This document shows, piece by piece, positions 1 through 9,661 of a stretch of DNA of 64,000 nt. Position numbers and translations under genes: made by a program. Each line of letters starts with the position of its first letter. The first letter of the stretch is position 1. The notes under the pieces were generated by a model, which had not been told where the DNA came from, did not search any database, and worked only from the letters and a program-made list of their open reading frames with translations. Source of the stretch: Thalassotalea sp. (lineage in GTDB: Bacteria; Pseudomonadota; Gammaproteobacteria; Enterobacterales; Alteromonadaceae); NCBI GenBank assembly GCA_022448425.1, contig JAKVCY010000005.1:1-64000 (forward strand), given 5' to 3'.

Positions 1-1
1 T

Positions 2-490
2 ATCACTGCTGCACTTAGTGGTTTGTACCTGCAGTGGTCTAAGGGCTGGGAAACTAATACCGCAGCATCGTTGGGTATCACGCTAAATGGCCTGTTAATT
101 TTGGTCGCGGCTTATTTAGCTTGGTTCTATGCAATTAAAAAGCGATTCGAAGCACATAAACGCTGGGCCACACATGCATTTTTTCTCGTTAATGGTGTGT
201 GGACATTTAGGCTTTACCTAATGGGCTGGTACATGGTTAACCAAGGCCCCAATGGCAATACAAGGAATATCGACGGTCCAATGGATATCACCCTATCCTT
301 TGCCTGCTATTTACTGCCAATGTTGTTTGCCGAGCTCTATTTTTGGGCGAAAAAACAAAGAGCATCAGGCAAAGTATGGTTGAGCACAGGTGTCATGTCT
401 CTGGGCGTACTAATAACAATTGTAGGTGTAATTGCTGCAGCCACTATGATGTGGGCACCGCGTATTTCCAATGTACTTGGAGCGATTTAG
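2..490 (+). CDS. DUF2306-type membrane protein, 5' partial
   Basis: The reading frame is open from the first bases of the window, so the N-terminus lies upstream; the TTG at 23 is only an internal codon. The visible part has about four hydrophobic segments and a basic, histidine-bearing loop (KKRFEAHKRWATHAFF) between helices. That is typical of the predicted membrane proteins grouped as DUF2306, whose role is unknown. A strong hairpin terminator follows at 513. The family call is from recognition of the pattern and is moderately sure; no catalytic function can be assigned. Confidence 0.6.
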   Translation: MTAALSGLYLQWSKGWETNTAASLGITLNGLLILVAAYLAWFYAIKKRFEAHKRWATHAFFLVNGVWTFRLYLMGWYMVNQGPNGNTRNIDGPMDITLSFACYLLPMLFAELYFWAKKQRASGKVWLSTGVMSLGVLITIVGVIAAATMMWAPRISNVLGAI

Positions 491-512
491 CTTAAGTAAG
501 TAGTATGAGGTA

Positions 513-534
513 AGGGGGGCTACCCCCTCTTTTT
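513..534 (+). terminator. Rho-independent terminator after the DUF2306 gene
   Basis: A 6-bp stem, AGGGGG with CCCCCT, closes a GCTA tetraloop and is followed by CTTTTT. It lies 23 bases after the stop codon at 490. Confidence 0.75.
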
Positions 535-638
535 AATCGCTTTATGCGAATGTAGCAATCACATCAATTAATTTTATTGATGAATATTTTCTCGCCAGAA
601 TACGCTTATTCAACTTATTCGAGTTAAGGGCATTTATC

Positions 639-778
639 ATGGCTAAGAAAAAGACAATTACATTTGCAGCGACACATTTCACGGTGCATTTAGCGTTACC
701 TCGGCATTAACCGGAGATTTTGTTATCGGTGGGCTTGTCGCCATGATTGAGCCAGCAAAACAAAAGCGACATCTGTAA
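639..778 (+). pseudogene. Frameshifted, truncated DUF2061 membrane protein gene
   Basis: The ATG at 639 opens a frame reading MAKKKTITFAATHFTV, then runs into TAA at 708. Moving to the next frame near 686 restores AFSVTSALTGDFVIGG and then LVAMIEPA. Together these match the start of DUF2061 proteins (small two-helix membrane proteins). One missing G in the GTG/GCA region explains the shift. After EPA, where the family normally continues with a VNTVAY-type second half, the frame reads KQKRHL and stops at 778 inside a hairpin, so the 3' half is also lost. A preceding purine-rich stretch suggests the gene was once expressed. Confidence 0.7.
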
Positions 779-809
779 TCAACAAATGTGATTCACTGAT
801 GTCGCTTTT
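762..809. terminator. Long bidirectional hairpin
   Basis: AAAAGCGACATC (762-773) pairs perfectly with GATGTCGCTTTT (798-809). The 24-base loop can itself pair AATCA with TGATT. The A-run and T-run ends allow termination on either strand. It overlaps the broken end of the DUF2061 gene and lies downstream of the minus-strand peptidase. Confidence 0.65.
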
Positions 810-912
810 AAACTTCTTTTGAACTTCTTTTAAAATAAGAAGTAGAAGTGGCGAGGGAGCTATTAGCTAGCGCGCACTCTCCACACTCCATGCAAACTGC
901 ATACTTAGAATT

Positions 913-3828
913 TTACTTTTTCTCTTTCTTCTCGCGGTAAGCTTCACCTTCTACCATCCATTTGGCCGCTGGCTCACCTTTTAAGTAATGGTCGAAATAC
1001 TGCTTCATTTTAATGGTGTAATCGACTTTATTTGGATACTTTTTCAAGTGATGCGGTTCACCTTCGTACTGCAGCAAAATGACATTTTTATCTAAGCGGC
1101 GCATCGCTAAATACATTTCAATACCTTGTTGCCAAGGAACAGCATCATCAATATCACCAAATTGCATCAATAATGGGGTATTGATACGGTCGGCGAAAAA
1201 CACAGGAGAGTTCTCAATGTATAAATCACGACGTTCAAACAAACTCGCACCAATGCGGCTTTGGCCCATTTCATACTGGAACTGACGAGCTAAGCCAGTG
1301 CCTAAGCGAATACCTGAATAAGCACTAGTCATATTCGACACTGGCGCACCTGATACGGCTGCTGCAAATACATCGGTCTGCGTGATCGCATGAAGGGTTT
1401 GATAACCACTCCAGCTATGCCCGTGTAAACCAATGGCATTCTCGTCCGCTACGCCCATATCAATGATTTTTTGGATGCCCGGTAGAATCGATTTATTAGT
1501 TGAATGCCCAGGTGTTCCTACTTCAAAGTGCACATCAGGTAAGAAAACTGCATAACCATTTGATGTATAGTATGGGAAATTAGGGCGGTGATTTACCTTC
1601 ATCGCATTGAATTCATACAGACGCTGTGAAAAGCGGCGGTAGTAATAAACGACGACTGGATATTGCTGCCCTTCAACATAGTTTGCCGGCTTAATGAGTA
1701 CGCCCTGATGTTTCTCCCCCATAGCAGAACGCCATTCAACTAGCTCTGCATCACCCCATAGGAACTCATCTTTTTGTGGGTTTACATGCGTAAACTTCTG
1801 ACCATTTGCCGTGTTTAAATCTGATACCCATAAATCAGGAAATTCATGGAAATCTTCACGGGTAAACAAGAGTTTATCAGCGTATTTAGCCTTGGCGATA
1901 AACTTGAACTTTTTATTCTCTTCACGTTGCTTAGTGACTTCGCCTGTTTTGAGGTTCAGTTGATAAAAGCCATAATTTTTTAAATCATCGTTATAGCTCG
2001 AAAGCAATAAGGTCTCGTCTTTATTAAAGAAGTCTTGAGTTTTATCTAGGTCAATAATGCGGAACTGACGAGCGTTAGGGCGCCCTAAATCACACGTCAA
2101 ACACTGCGCATTTTTCTGCTTTAGCGTTAGTAGCCAAATATCAAACTTGTCATAAACAAGTACGCCCTTTTCATCTTCTAACCAACCCGCAATGCCATAG
2201 CCTGAAGGTTTACTTGGGCGATCGTTATCTTCATCTGCAAAAGATGTTGGCAGCGTATCGGATACATTTATCGTCTTTTTTGATTTGCGGTCATAAGCCC
2301 ATATTTGCCCGTCTTTGTAGTAAGCTGCGTAACGACCTGATTCACTTAATTTTATACGGCTATAGCTAGACAGTTTTTCGGTGATAAGAGACTTTTCACC
2401 AGACTTTAAATCGACGATGTAGAAATCGCTAAAAAAACCTTCCCACGTGCGTAGTTTGCGATAGTTTAGATCTGAGCGACCAATAGTCGCTTTGGCATTA
2501 TTGGTCGCTTTTACATCAATTAACTTTTCATCCGCTAGCTGAACAAACTTTTTGCTCTTTAGGTGATAAACAGCACGGAACGTATGTTTCTTATCTTGCT
2601 TAAGTTGATATTTTTCATTGGTTTTAATGAGTGCATCGTCGCCATGCCAAATCTGTAACTTGCGATCGACAACCAGCTTATCCGTATCAAATAAGTCAGC
2701 TTCATTCTCTGGCTTACTCGATTCCGCTTCCGCTTTTTCCAAAACAGGTTTTAACCCAACAAAAAGGCGTTTGTTATCTTCACTCCACGTTAACTCGTAC
2801 CGGTCACTTACAAACCACTTACTCTCATCGCGTTTTACGTTCGTAACTTTATTGCTTTTACTCGACCAAATAGTAATTTTGTGAGCACGTTCGTCTTTAT
2901 CTTGACTGAAGTTGCCCTTTAAAAACGCAAGCTGAGTCCCTCTTTTGTCCCAACTTAATTGACTATAGACTCCGGCTTTTTCCGCGCTAATCAGCTCCAA
3001 TTCTTCTTTCGCCAAATTAAGTACTTGAAGCTGATTACCTTCACCATCTTTAGTTGAAGTGCTAAAAGCAAAAAGCGGCTTTTCAGGCGAAAAGGAGAAG
3101 CTATCAACGTCATTAAATACTTGCTGCTCACCAGTGATTAAATTGAACAACGTCACATCTAATTTGGTGCGTTTTTTATTGAAGAGCTTTGGTGCTTTAT
3201 CAGTAGCCTTTTTATCCGCAGCTTTTTCTTCCGCAGTTTTGTTTTCAGCAACTTTCGCTTCCGCTTTATCGGCATTTTTATCTTCGGACTCTTTCTCTTC
3301 TTGTTTGTGAGAAAAGGCGATAAAACCTGCAGTATCGCTTAACGCAAAGCTTTCAACTGCATCAAACTCTTGGCGCTTACCTGTCGCTAATTCGATGACA
3401 ACCAGTTTGTCTTTTAACTTTTTCTTCGCCTTTTTATCTGCTTGTTCAACCTTTAGCAATTCAGGCTTCACAGTTACTGCAACAAATCGTCCATCAGCGC
3501 TAAAGCTACCTTTTGAGCCCAAAGCGACTTGGTACTCTAGATCAGAGTTTGTCGATTTAATGTGGTAAGTACTATCACCTCGATCCGGCTTAGCAACGAA
3601 ACCTATCCACTCGCCCGCTTCACTTATTTTCGGAGAGACAATGGATTTGAACTTCATAATATCAGCAAGTTCAAGCGGTCGTTTTGCACTTACTGAAGCA
3701 CTCGTAGCTGTTTTTAATTGAGCTTCTGCTTCGGCATTGCCTACAGTATCGCTCGCCCACAAGTAAGTAGGCATTGCGACAGCAAGTGCAGGAATCATAA
3801 AACGAGATAATTTGAATAGTTTTATCAT
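913..3828 (-). CDS. Secreted S9 (prolyl oligopeptidase) family peptidase
   Basis: The protein has 971 residues. The N-terminus has a basic start, a hydrophobic core and an AxA-like end near ASDT, which is a signal peptide, so it probably acts in the periplasm or outside. A long middle part, with a lysine/glutamate/alanine-rich insert near residues 170-215, fits the beta-propeller region of S9 enzymes. The C-terminal alpha/beta hydrolase domain holds the catalytic set: Ser805 in GHSWSG, Asp894 in DIDDAVPW and His926 in GEPHHLKK. The family cleaves short peptides, often after proline or as dipeptides. GHSWSG differs from the common GHSYGG but keeps GxSxxG. The charged insert makes it longer than typical members. 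Confidence 0.85.
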   Translation of the reverse strand: MIKLFKLSRFMIPALAVAMPTYLWASDTVGNAEAEAQLKTATSASVSAKRPLELADIMKFKSIVSPKISEAGEWIGFVAKPDRGDSTYHIKSTNSDLEYQVALGSKGSFSADGRFVAVTVKPELLKVEQADKKAKKKLKDKLVVIELATGKRQEFDAVESFALSDTAGFIAFSHKQEEKESEDKNADKAEAKVAENKTAEEKAADKKATDKAPKLFNKKRTKLDVTLFNLITGEQQVFNDVDSFSFSPEKPLFAFSTSTKDGEGNQLQVLNLAKEELELISAEKAGVYSQLSWDKRGTQLAFLKGNFSQDKDERAHKITIWSSKSNKVTNVKRDESKWFVSDRYELTWSEDNKRLFVGLKPVLEKAEAESSKPENEADLFDTDKLVVDRKLQIWHGDDALIKTNEKYQLKQDKKHTFRAVYHLKSKKFVQLADEKLIDVKATNNAKATIGRSDLNYRKLRTWEGFFSDFYIVDLKSGEKSLITEKLSSYSRIKLSESGRYAAYYKDGQIWAYDRKSKKTINVSDTLPTSFADEDNDRPSKPSGYGIAGWLEDEKGVLVYDKFDIWLLTLKQKNAQCLTCDLGRPNARQFRIIDLDKTQDFFNKDETLLLSSYNDDLKNYGFYQLNLKTGEVTKQREENKKFKFIAKAKYADKLLFTREDFHEFPDLWVSDLNTANGQKFTHVNPQKDEFLWGDAELVEWRSAMGEKHQGVLIKPANYVEGQQYPVVVYYYRRFSQRLYEFNAMKVNHRPNFPYYTSNGYAVFLPDVHFEVGTPGHSTNKSILPGIQKIIDMGVADENAIGLHGHSWSGYQTLHAITQTDVFAAAVSGAPVSNMTSAYSGIRLGTGLARQFQYEMGQSRIGASLFERRDLYIENSPVFFADRINTPLLMQFGDIDDAVPWQQGIEMYLAMRRLDKNVILLQYEGEPHHLKKYPNKVDYTIKMKQYFDHYLKGEPAAKWMVEGEAYREKKEKK

Positions 3829-4048
3829 GTTATTTTTCTGTCTGTTGAAGGTGGTTTGTATTCGTTGAATATCAATTGATTATCAAGGCAAAGTTACCGA
3901 TAGATCAACAAGGGTAAGTTAGCCTGTCGTATTTTTGCGATTTATTTCTAACGTATTCATACATTCACTCAATCGACTCAAAGCTATTCGCAAAGTGGAA
4001 GAGAAACCAGATTTACGTAAAGCGTATTTATTTTTCTGTGGCAATTAC

Positions 4049-4057
4049 TGATATAAT
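4049..4057 (+). promoter_or_regulatory. Extended -10 promoter of dbpA
   Basis: TGATATAAT is a perfect TATAAT with an upstream TG, 64 bases before the dbpA ATG. The matching -35 position is weak and AT-rich, as is usual for extended -10 promoters. Confidence 0.5.
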
Positions 4058-4120
4058 CACAACCTGAACCATTCCTTGTGATATTTATCACGCCCCAATT
4101 GCCAACTAAAGAGCATTTTC

Positions 4121-5506
4121 ATGTCGAACGCATTTTCTTCAACGCAGCTGTCGCCAGCTTTACTCGAAAACCTAACAAGCTTGGGATATGACAAAATGAC
4201 AGAGATACAAGCTCAGTCATTACCTCTGATGTTGCAAGGTAAAGATGTGATAGCACAAGCCAAAACTGGCTCTGGAAAGACTGCAGCCTTCGGTTTAGCG
4301 TTGTTACACAATTTGAATGTTAAGCGTTTTCGTGTTCAAGCGTTGGTACTATGCCCCACTCGCGAACTTGCTGACCAAGTTGCAGTGGAAATAAGAAAGC
4401 TGGCCCGTGCTATTCATAACATAAAGGTACTTACCCTCTGTGGTGGCGCACCAATGGGGCCTCAAATAGGTTCGTTAGAACACGGCGCACATATTATTGT
4501 TGGCACGCCTGGTCGTGTTGAAGAGCACATTAGAAAAAACCGTTTATCTCTCGCAGAACTCAATACCTTAGTATTAGATGAAGCGGATCGCATGCTCGAT
4601 ATGGGCTTTGAAGAGCCGCTTGAACGCATTGTCGCCAGCTGCCCTACAGACCGTCAAAATCTCCTGTTTAGTGCCACTTACCCGCAAAAAATAGAGCAAC
4701 TTGTTAATCATTTGATGACGGCGCCAGTGAGAGTCGAAGTAAAAAGCACACACGATCACAGCGCGATAAATCAGCATTTCTACGAAGTAGATAATAACGG
4801 CGCTCGTACCGATGCATTAGAAAGATTGCTTTATCAATTTCAACCAACATCGGCAATTATCTTCTGTAACACCAAAGCTGAATGCCAATCGCTCAGCGAT
4901 AATTTGAGCCAACAAGGTTTCGACTGCAGCGCTTTACATGGTGACTTAGAGCAGAAAGACAGAGATAGAACTCTCATCCGCTTTGCCAATAAAAGTATTA
5001 CTATATTGATTGCTACCGACGTAGCAGCGAGAGGCATCGACGTTGACGATCTCGATCTGGTGATTAACTACCATATTGCTCATGACCCAGAAGTACATTT
5101 GCACCGCATTGGTCGCACAGGTAGAGCAGGAAAATCTGGCGCAGCATGCTCTTTGATAAGTCACAAAGAAGCGCATAAAGTTATTCGCCTTGAAGAGTAC
5201 TTGCAGCAAACAATCTCGCCAGAGCCCTTACCTAACGATAGTGTCTTTAACAATAAGATCGTGCAAGCAAGCATGGTTACGCTGCAAATTGATGGCGGTA
5301 AGAAAAACAAACTTAGACCCGGTGATATTTTAGGTGGCTTAACATCAAACTCGGCAATTAAGGGTGACCAAATAGGTAAAATAAAAGTGCAAGCTACTGC
5401 CGCCTTTGTTGCTGTTGATAAAGCGATTGCTAAGCAAGCGTTAAAAACGATTAGCGAAGGTAAAATGAAAGGACGTACTTTCCGGGTGCGCAAAATCACA
5501 CGCTAA
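4121..5506 (+). CDS. dbpA: ATP-dependent RNA helicase DbpA
   Basis: This 461-residue DEAD-box helicase carries all core motifs in order: AQAKTGSGKT (Walker A), PTRELADQ (Ia), TPGR (Ib), DEAD within VLDEADRMLDMGF, SAT, then ATDVAARGID and HRIGRTGRAGK in the second RecA-like lobe. Residues about 385-461 form the DbpA-type C-terminal RNA-binding domain, ending in GRTFRVRKI. In E. coli that domain recognises hairpin 92 of 23S rRNA, and the enzyme helps assemble the large ribosomal subunit. The length matches DbpA. The gene stands alone behind an extended -10 promoter and 84 bases ahead of a second rRNA-modifying gene. Confidence 0.93.
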   Translation: MSNAFSSTQLSPALLENLTSLGYDKMTEIQAQSLPLMLQGKDVIAQAKTGSGKTAAFGLALLHNLNVKRFRVQALVLCPTRELADQVAVEIRKLARAIHNIKVLTLCGGAPMGPQIGSLEHGAHIIVGTPGRVEEHIRKNRLSLAELNTLVLDEADRMLDMGFEEPLERIVASCPTDRQNLLFSATYPQKIEQLVNHLMTAPVRVEVKSTHDHSAINQHFYEVDNNGARTDALERLLYQFQPTSAIIFCNTKAECQSLSDNLSQQGFDCSALHGDLEQKDRDRTLIRFANKSITILIATDVAARGIDVDDLDLVINYHIAHDPEVHLHRIGRTGRAGKSGAACSLISHKEAHKVIRLEEYLQQTISPEPLPNDSVFNNKIVQASMVTLQIDGGKKNKLRPGDILGGLTSNSAIKGDQIGKIKVQATAAFVAVDKAIAKQALKTISEGKMKGRTFRVRKITR

Positions 5507-5590
5507 GCTATTCGGTGAACTACGAATTATGCTTATCGTTATTTATCGTTTAGTTATCCTTTAGTTATGGTTTAGTTAAGTGACAAACAA

Positions 5591-6301
5591 ATGAGCTTGG
5601 CTACCCAGCGTCTAGATAGCTTTCTAGCAAAACACTGCGGCATCTCAAAACGAAATGTCCGCCTTATGCTGGCTCAAAAACGTGTACTAGTTGATGGGCA
5701 GCTCGCTGCTAATATAGAACAACAGGTTAATAAGTTTTCTCTTATCGCATTGGATGAGGAAGTTATCCAAAATAACCCCGCTTATTATGTCATGCTGCAT
5801 AAACCCGTTGGCGGCGTTTGTGCGACAAAAGACGATAAGCACTCCACAGTTATCGACCTGCTGCCATATGATTTTAAAGAGCAACTCCACATCGTTGGCC
5901 GGCTCGATTTAAACACCAGCGGTTTAGTATTGCTTACCAACGACAGTCGCTGGTCGGAAGCGATTACCCAGCCGAGTCAGAAAATCGAAAAAACCTATCA
6001 GGTGACACTGCAAAACCCAATTGATGAGAGTTACATAAAGGCTTTCGCCGAAGGAATGTATTTCGGGTACGAGAACGTCACCACCCTACCCGCAAAATTA
6101 AGGATACTCGACACTCACGTTGCGGAAGTAAAATTGCGGGAAGGTAAATATCACCAAATTAAACGTATGTTCGGGCGATTCCGCAATCCTGTCATTGCCC
6201 TTCATCGCAGCCAAATTGGCGACTTAGTGCTAAATACTGAACTTTCCTCTGGGCAAAGCAGACTGTTAACTGATTCAGAAGTTTGTCTCTTCACCAAATA
6301 A
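5591..6301 (+). CDS. RsuA-family rRNA pseudouridine synthase
   Basis: The 236-residue protein has an N-terminal S4 RNA-binding domain (about residues 6-60) and an RsuA/RluB-type catalytic domain. The signature GRLDLNTSGL holds the catalytic aspartate, and KTYQVTL and KYHQIKRMFG are further family motifs. Length and layout fit RsuA, which makes pseudouridine 516 in 16S rRNA, but the RluE/RluB branch cannot be excluded without alignment, so no symbol is given. It follows dbpA on the same strand. The 84-base gap holds several TTTAGTTAT-like repeats. A hairpin overlaps its stop codon. Confidence 0.85.
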   Translation: MSLATQRLDSFLAKHCGISKRNVRLMLAQKRVLVDGQLAANIEQQVNKFSLIALDEEVIQNNPAYYVMLHKPVGGVCATKDDKHSTVIDLLPYDFKEQLHIVGRLDLNTSGLVLLTNDSRWSEAITQPSQKIEKTYQVTLQNPIDESYIKAFAEGMYFGYENVTTLPAKLRILDTHVAEVKLREGKYHQIKRMFGRFRNPVIALHRSQIGDLVLNTELSSGQSRLLTDSEVCLFTK

Positions 6302-6323
6302 CAGCCATTGATTTGGTGTTTTC
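6292..6323 (+). terminator. Terminator of the RsuA-family gene
   Basis: CACCAAAT (6292-6299) pairs with ATTTGGTG (6311-6318), followed by TTTTCC. The stem starts inside the last codons of the gene. Confidence 0.55.
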
Positions 6324-6631
6324 CTAATTCTTAATATAAAAAGCAGTGATGCACCTTTTGACTTTCTACAGCATTGCCTTTGTTCATTATTATCTTTTTT
6401 CAGGCAACATTCTGAATTTACTCGATAAGCGAGTAGCTCCTTAATAACAAATAGTGGCTAAAGATTAACGCGTAATAAAGTCTTTACTACCGAAGAAAAA
6501 TTAAGCAGAGGCTTTCGAGCTTGATTGTAAATTTTTGCTATTATAGATTATGCGCTACACGCTATTTCATTTGACTATGAAGGTCCGTTATTTATTCACA
6601 AAAAGTAAAAAACTAAGAAGTAGGAAGTCGC
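6302..6631. other. Intergenic region before the hybrid kinase
   Basis: After the terminator stem it is AT-rich and contains no credible ORF. A possible extended -10 element, TGC-TATTAT at 6536-6544, sits about 90 bases before the kinase start. A Shine-Dalgarno AGGAAG lies at 6622-6627, four bases before the TTG start. Nothing else is seen. Confidence 0.4.
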
Positions 6632-9600
6632 TTGCCAATAAAAATAATAATCTCGGTGCTAGCAGCAATATGCCTATTCGTATTTTTCCCTCACGCTGTT
6701 TTAGCCCAATACATCAACAAACCTGTTTCAACGGTTTCTTTGTTCGCACTTATCGCCATACAGAGTGTAAATTTGCATTTGCTCTGGCGCTGTTATCAAC
6801 AAACAGATTCGCGGGCATTTAAGCTATTCTGGCAGTATTTACTTCTAACCATAGCCACTGTCGTTATAGGTAACACCAGTGAATTAATGAGTGAAGGACT
6901 AAATCAGTCGTTAATTCGGGATTTTGCCTCTTTATTTGCCTACTTTTTTATTATCTTGGCGATAGAAAGCGCGCTGCATTTGACCAAAATACCCGATAAA
7001 AAATACATCAACGGCCGTATTCCATCTATATTTTTTACCCTAATTTGTTTTTGCTACTTTGTTCTACTTTCAGCGCAGTTCACTCCAGAACTTTATTTAT
7101 CAGGTCAAAGCTCTGCTCTCTTTAACCTGCTAGTCAGCGGCTTAATTACCTACCGTATTGTGCTCAACATTATCGATAGCAAACTTAGTTATTGGCGCTA
7201 CCTGTTTGTTAGTCTGTTATGCGCTTCAGTGGTACTGTTTGCGTCAAATATCAATACCTTCTATCGCCTTGTCAGTAGAGTCGGTGAAGAGCAAACCTAT
7301 TGGTGCCAGTTACTAGGTTTATTTCCTTATGTATTCTTAGCCATCACAAGCTTGATTGCGTTGCGAAAGGGTAAACAGCAAAAAACAACTGCAAAAGACA
7401 TTGTCGCTGAGCCTTATATATTGTTGTTAATGCTTCTTCCTCTTTCGATTCATCTACTGGGTACTGAGCAAGGGCTGTTTTATATTGTTAACGCCAAACT
7501 ACAAACCATAATTGTGCTGTCATGGGCTGTTGCGGGCTCCATGCTTATTGTCATTAATACCCTATCTCGTCGAAACAGTGCTCGAGCAAGTCGGCGAAAA
7601 ATAAATGAGCTAAATCGTGCCACAGATGATTTAACATCTGCGAAAAAGAACCTGCAGGAATCACTGATCAACAGTGAATTTAAAGCGATTGTTAATGCCT
7701 CGAATAATGCCATTTTAACTACATCTATTGATGGCACCATTTTGTCGGCTAATCCGGCTGCAGTACAAATGTTCCAGAGCTTAGAGCAAGAGCTTTGTAA
7801 CACCCAAGTCAGTCGCTTGTTTGCAGAAAAAGATGAAATGCATTACTTCTTTGACTTCAAAAGTAATGTGTATTCACTGCAAAGAAAAGAGCTCGGGATT
7901 TCGGTTGAATGTACCTCGTTGCGCTCAGACGGCACTGAGTTCCCAGCTCAAGCTGAACTGCAATGGGCTGATCGCGTTGATACACCACTCATCGTGATAA
8001 CATTTATCAACCTATCTGCCCGTAAGCATGCTGAAAAGCTGGCATTAGAGTCGAAAGACAAATTCATCGCGAATATATCTCATGAGTTTAGAACTCCTCT
8101 GACTATTATTAACGGGGTTATCGACCGGTATATTACCGACCACGATACCAATAATGCGAACGAAGATCTGACAACAGCAAAAAGAAACGGCTTACGTCTG
8201 GTCAGAATGGTTGAGCAGCTGCTTGAACTTTCCCGGTTGAGTGACAACCCAGAATTCAGCTTCAATACTTTTCGATTGAACACACTTATGACCATGCCTA
8301 TCGATTCATTCAGCCAGCTAGCAAACCAAAGTAATTTAACTTTTGAATACAATATTCCAGATAACTTGTGGCTTGAATGTGATGCACAAGCATTCGAGAA
8401 AATCATCTTCAACTTATTAGCTAACGCGATTAAGTACACGCCCAAAGGCGGCAACGTGCAAGTTCAAGCTTACTGCGAAAACGATACTATATTCCTCGAT
8501 ATTATTGATTCCGGTATCGGCATTAATAAAAGCTCTCAAGCGACAATATTTGAGCGTTTTCAACGCGCAGATGACGTTAAAAACCAGTCTACTTTTGGTG
8601 TTGGCATTGGTCTTTCTTTGGTACACGAACTGGTTAAAGCGCACGACTGGCGCATTAGTTTAGCCAGTGAGTATGGGCATGGCAGCAAATTTACCCTATC
8701 CATTCCTGTAGCCATGCCAGTTGAAGAAGAGGCAGGCCTAGGTTTCAGCCTTTCTGAAAATGAAGTGAATTCGCTATTAACTGAACAACGCTCAGCAACT
8801 AGCGCCCAAGTAGACCACTCACAGCAAGTCGTGCTTGTTATTGAAGACAACCTTGATATGCAAGGCCATATCAAACAAATCATTGAGCAGAACCATCATT
8901 GCATTCTAGCTGGAAGTGGAGAACTTGGCCTTGAGTTGGCACAAGCCTATGTACCAGACCTTATCGTATGTGACTTGATGCTGACTGGCATAGATGGTTT
9001 TGAAGTGCTTTCTGAGTTGAAAGACAACGATATTACAGCCCATATCCCCGTTATTCTTTTAACGGCAAGATCGGACTTAGAAAGTCGCTTACAGGGGCTA
9101 AATTTAAATGCAGATGAATATCTGAGTAAGCCATTTAATCAACATGAGCTATTAACCAGGATACAAGGCTTAATAGACAACCGTATTCGATTGCAGAAGC
9201 GCTACGTTGAAAAATACATCGACGGCCAGAAGGCAGAGAGAAAAATAGCGAGTCAACAGAAAGCGAACTCAATGACTGAGCAATCAACCGAGGCCGATAC
9301 CATAGAAGAAAAGTTCTTAGTTAAGCTCGAATCGTTAATCGCAGCGCATTATGCTGACCAAGATCTCGATATTTCATCGTTAGCGGCAAATATGGCAATG
9401 AGTGAACGACAGCTACAAAGAAAAATAAAGGTCATCCTTGGCACGACACCAAACAGCTTTATTAAAGAGTTCCGCATCAACAAAGCAAAAGAGCTTTTGG
9501 CAAACGGCTATCAAGTTGGCCGCATTGCATTAGATGTTGGTTTCTCATCTCAAACTTATTTTGGCCGATGTTTCAAAGAAAGCACGGGACAAACACCAAA

Positions 9601-9640
9601 ACAGTTCCAGCAAGCTAGCAAACAATGTGCGGATGACTAG
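6632..9640 (+). CDS. Membrane hybrid histidine kinase with REC and AraC output domains
   Basis: This 1002-residue protein combines sensor and regulator. Residues 1-320 hold about eight hydrophobic segments, resembling the N-terminal 7TM sensor regions of some kinases. A PAS domain follows (about 350-465), then HisKA with His484 in ISHEFRTPLT, a HATPase (DSGIGI, GVGIGLSL), a receiver with Asp781 in VCDLMLTGIDG and Lys in LSKPF, and an AraC DNA-binding domain (about 905-995). It can in principle sense, phosphorylate itself and bind DNA as one chain, like Bacteroidetes HTCS proteins but without their periplasmic propeller. Start: TTG at 6632 behind AGGAAG. It is convergent with the Reg_prop gene, 21 bases away. 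Confidence 0.88.
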   Translation: MPIKIIISVLAAICLFVFFPHAVLAQYINKPVSTVSLFALIAIQSVNLHLLWRCYQQTDSRAFKLFWQYLLLTIATVVIGNTSELMSEGLNQSLIRDFASLFAYFFIILAIESALHLTKIPDKKYINGRIPSIFFTLICFCYFVLLSAQFTPELYLSGQSSALFNLLVSGLITYRIVLNIIDSKLSYWRYLFVSLLCASVVLFASNINTFYRLVSRVGEEQTYWCQLLGLFPYVFLAITSLIALRKGKQQKTTAKDIVAEPYILLLMLLPLSIHLLGTEQGLFYIVNAKLQTIIVLSWAVAGSMLIVINTLSRRNSARASRRKINELNRATDDLTSAKKNLQESLINSEFKAIVNASNNAILTTSIDGTILSANPAAVQMFQSLEQELCNTQVSRLFAEKDEMHYFFDFKSNVYSLQRKELGISVECTSLRSDGTEFPAQAELQWADRVDTPLIVITFINLSARKHAEKLALESKDKFIANISHEFRTPLTIINGVIDRYITDHDTNNANEDLTTAKRNGLRLVRMVEQLLELSRLSDNPEFSFNTFRLNTLMTMPIDSFSQLANQSNLTFEYNIPDNLWLECDAQAFEKIIFNLLANAIKYTPKGGNVQVQAYCENDTIFLDIIDSGIGINKSSQATIFERFQRADDVKNQSTFGVGIGLSLVHELVKAHDWRISLASEYGHGSKFTLSIPVAMPVEEEAGLGFSLSENEVNSLLTEQRSATSAQVDHSQQVVLVIEDNLDMQGHIKQIIEQNHHCILAGSGELGLELAQAYVPDLIVCDLMLTGIDGFEVLSELKDNDITAHIPVILLTARSDLESRLQGLNLNADEYLSKPFNQHELLTRIQGLIDNRIRLQKRYVEKYIDGQKAERKIASQQKANSMTEQSTEADTIEEKFLVKLESLIAAHYADQDLDISSLAANMAMSERQLQRKIKVILGTTPNSFIKEFRINKAKELLANGYQVGRIALDVGFSSQTYFGRCFKESTGQTPKQFQQASKQCADD

Positions 9641-9661
9641 GGCATATACAACCGAAAGTAC

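Noticed and set aside
811-831. Tandem AACTTCTTTT-like decamer
   Set aside because: Only two copies of simple sequence behind a hairpin; no function can be supported.
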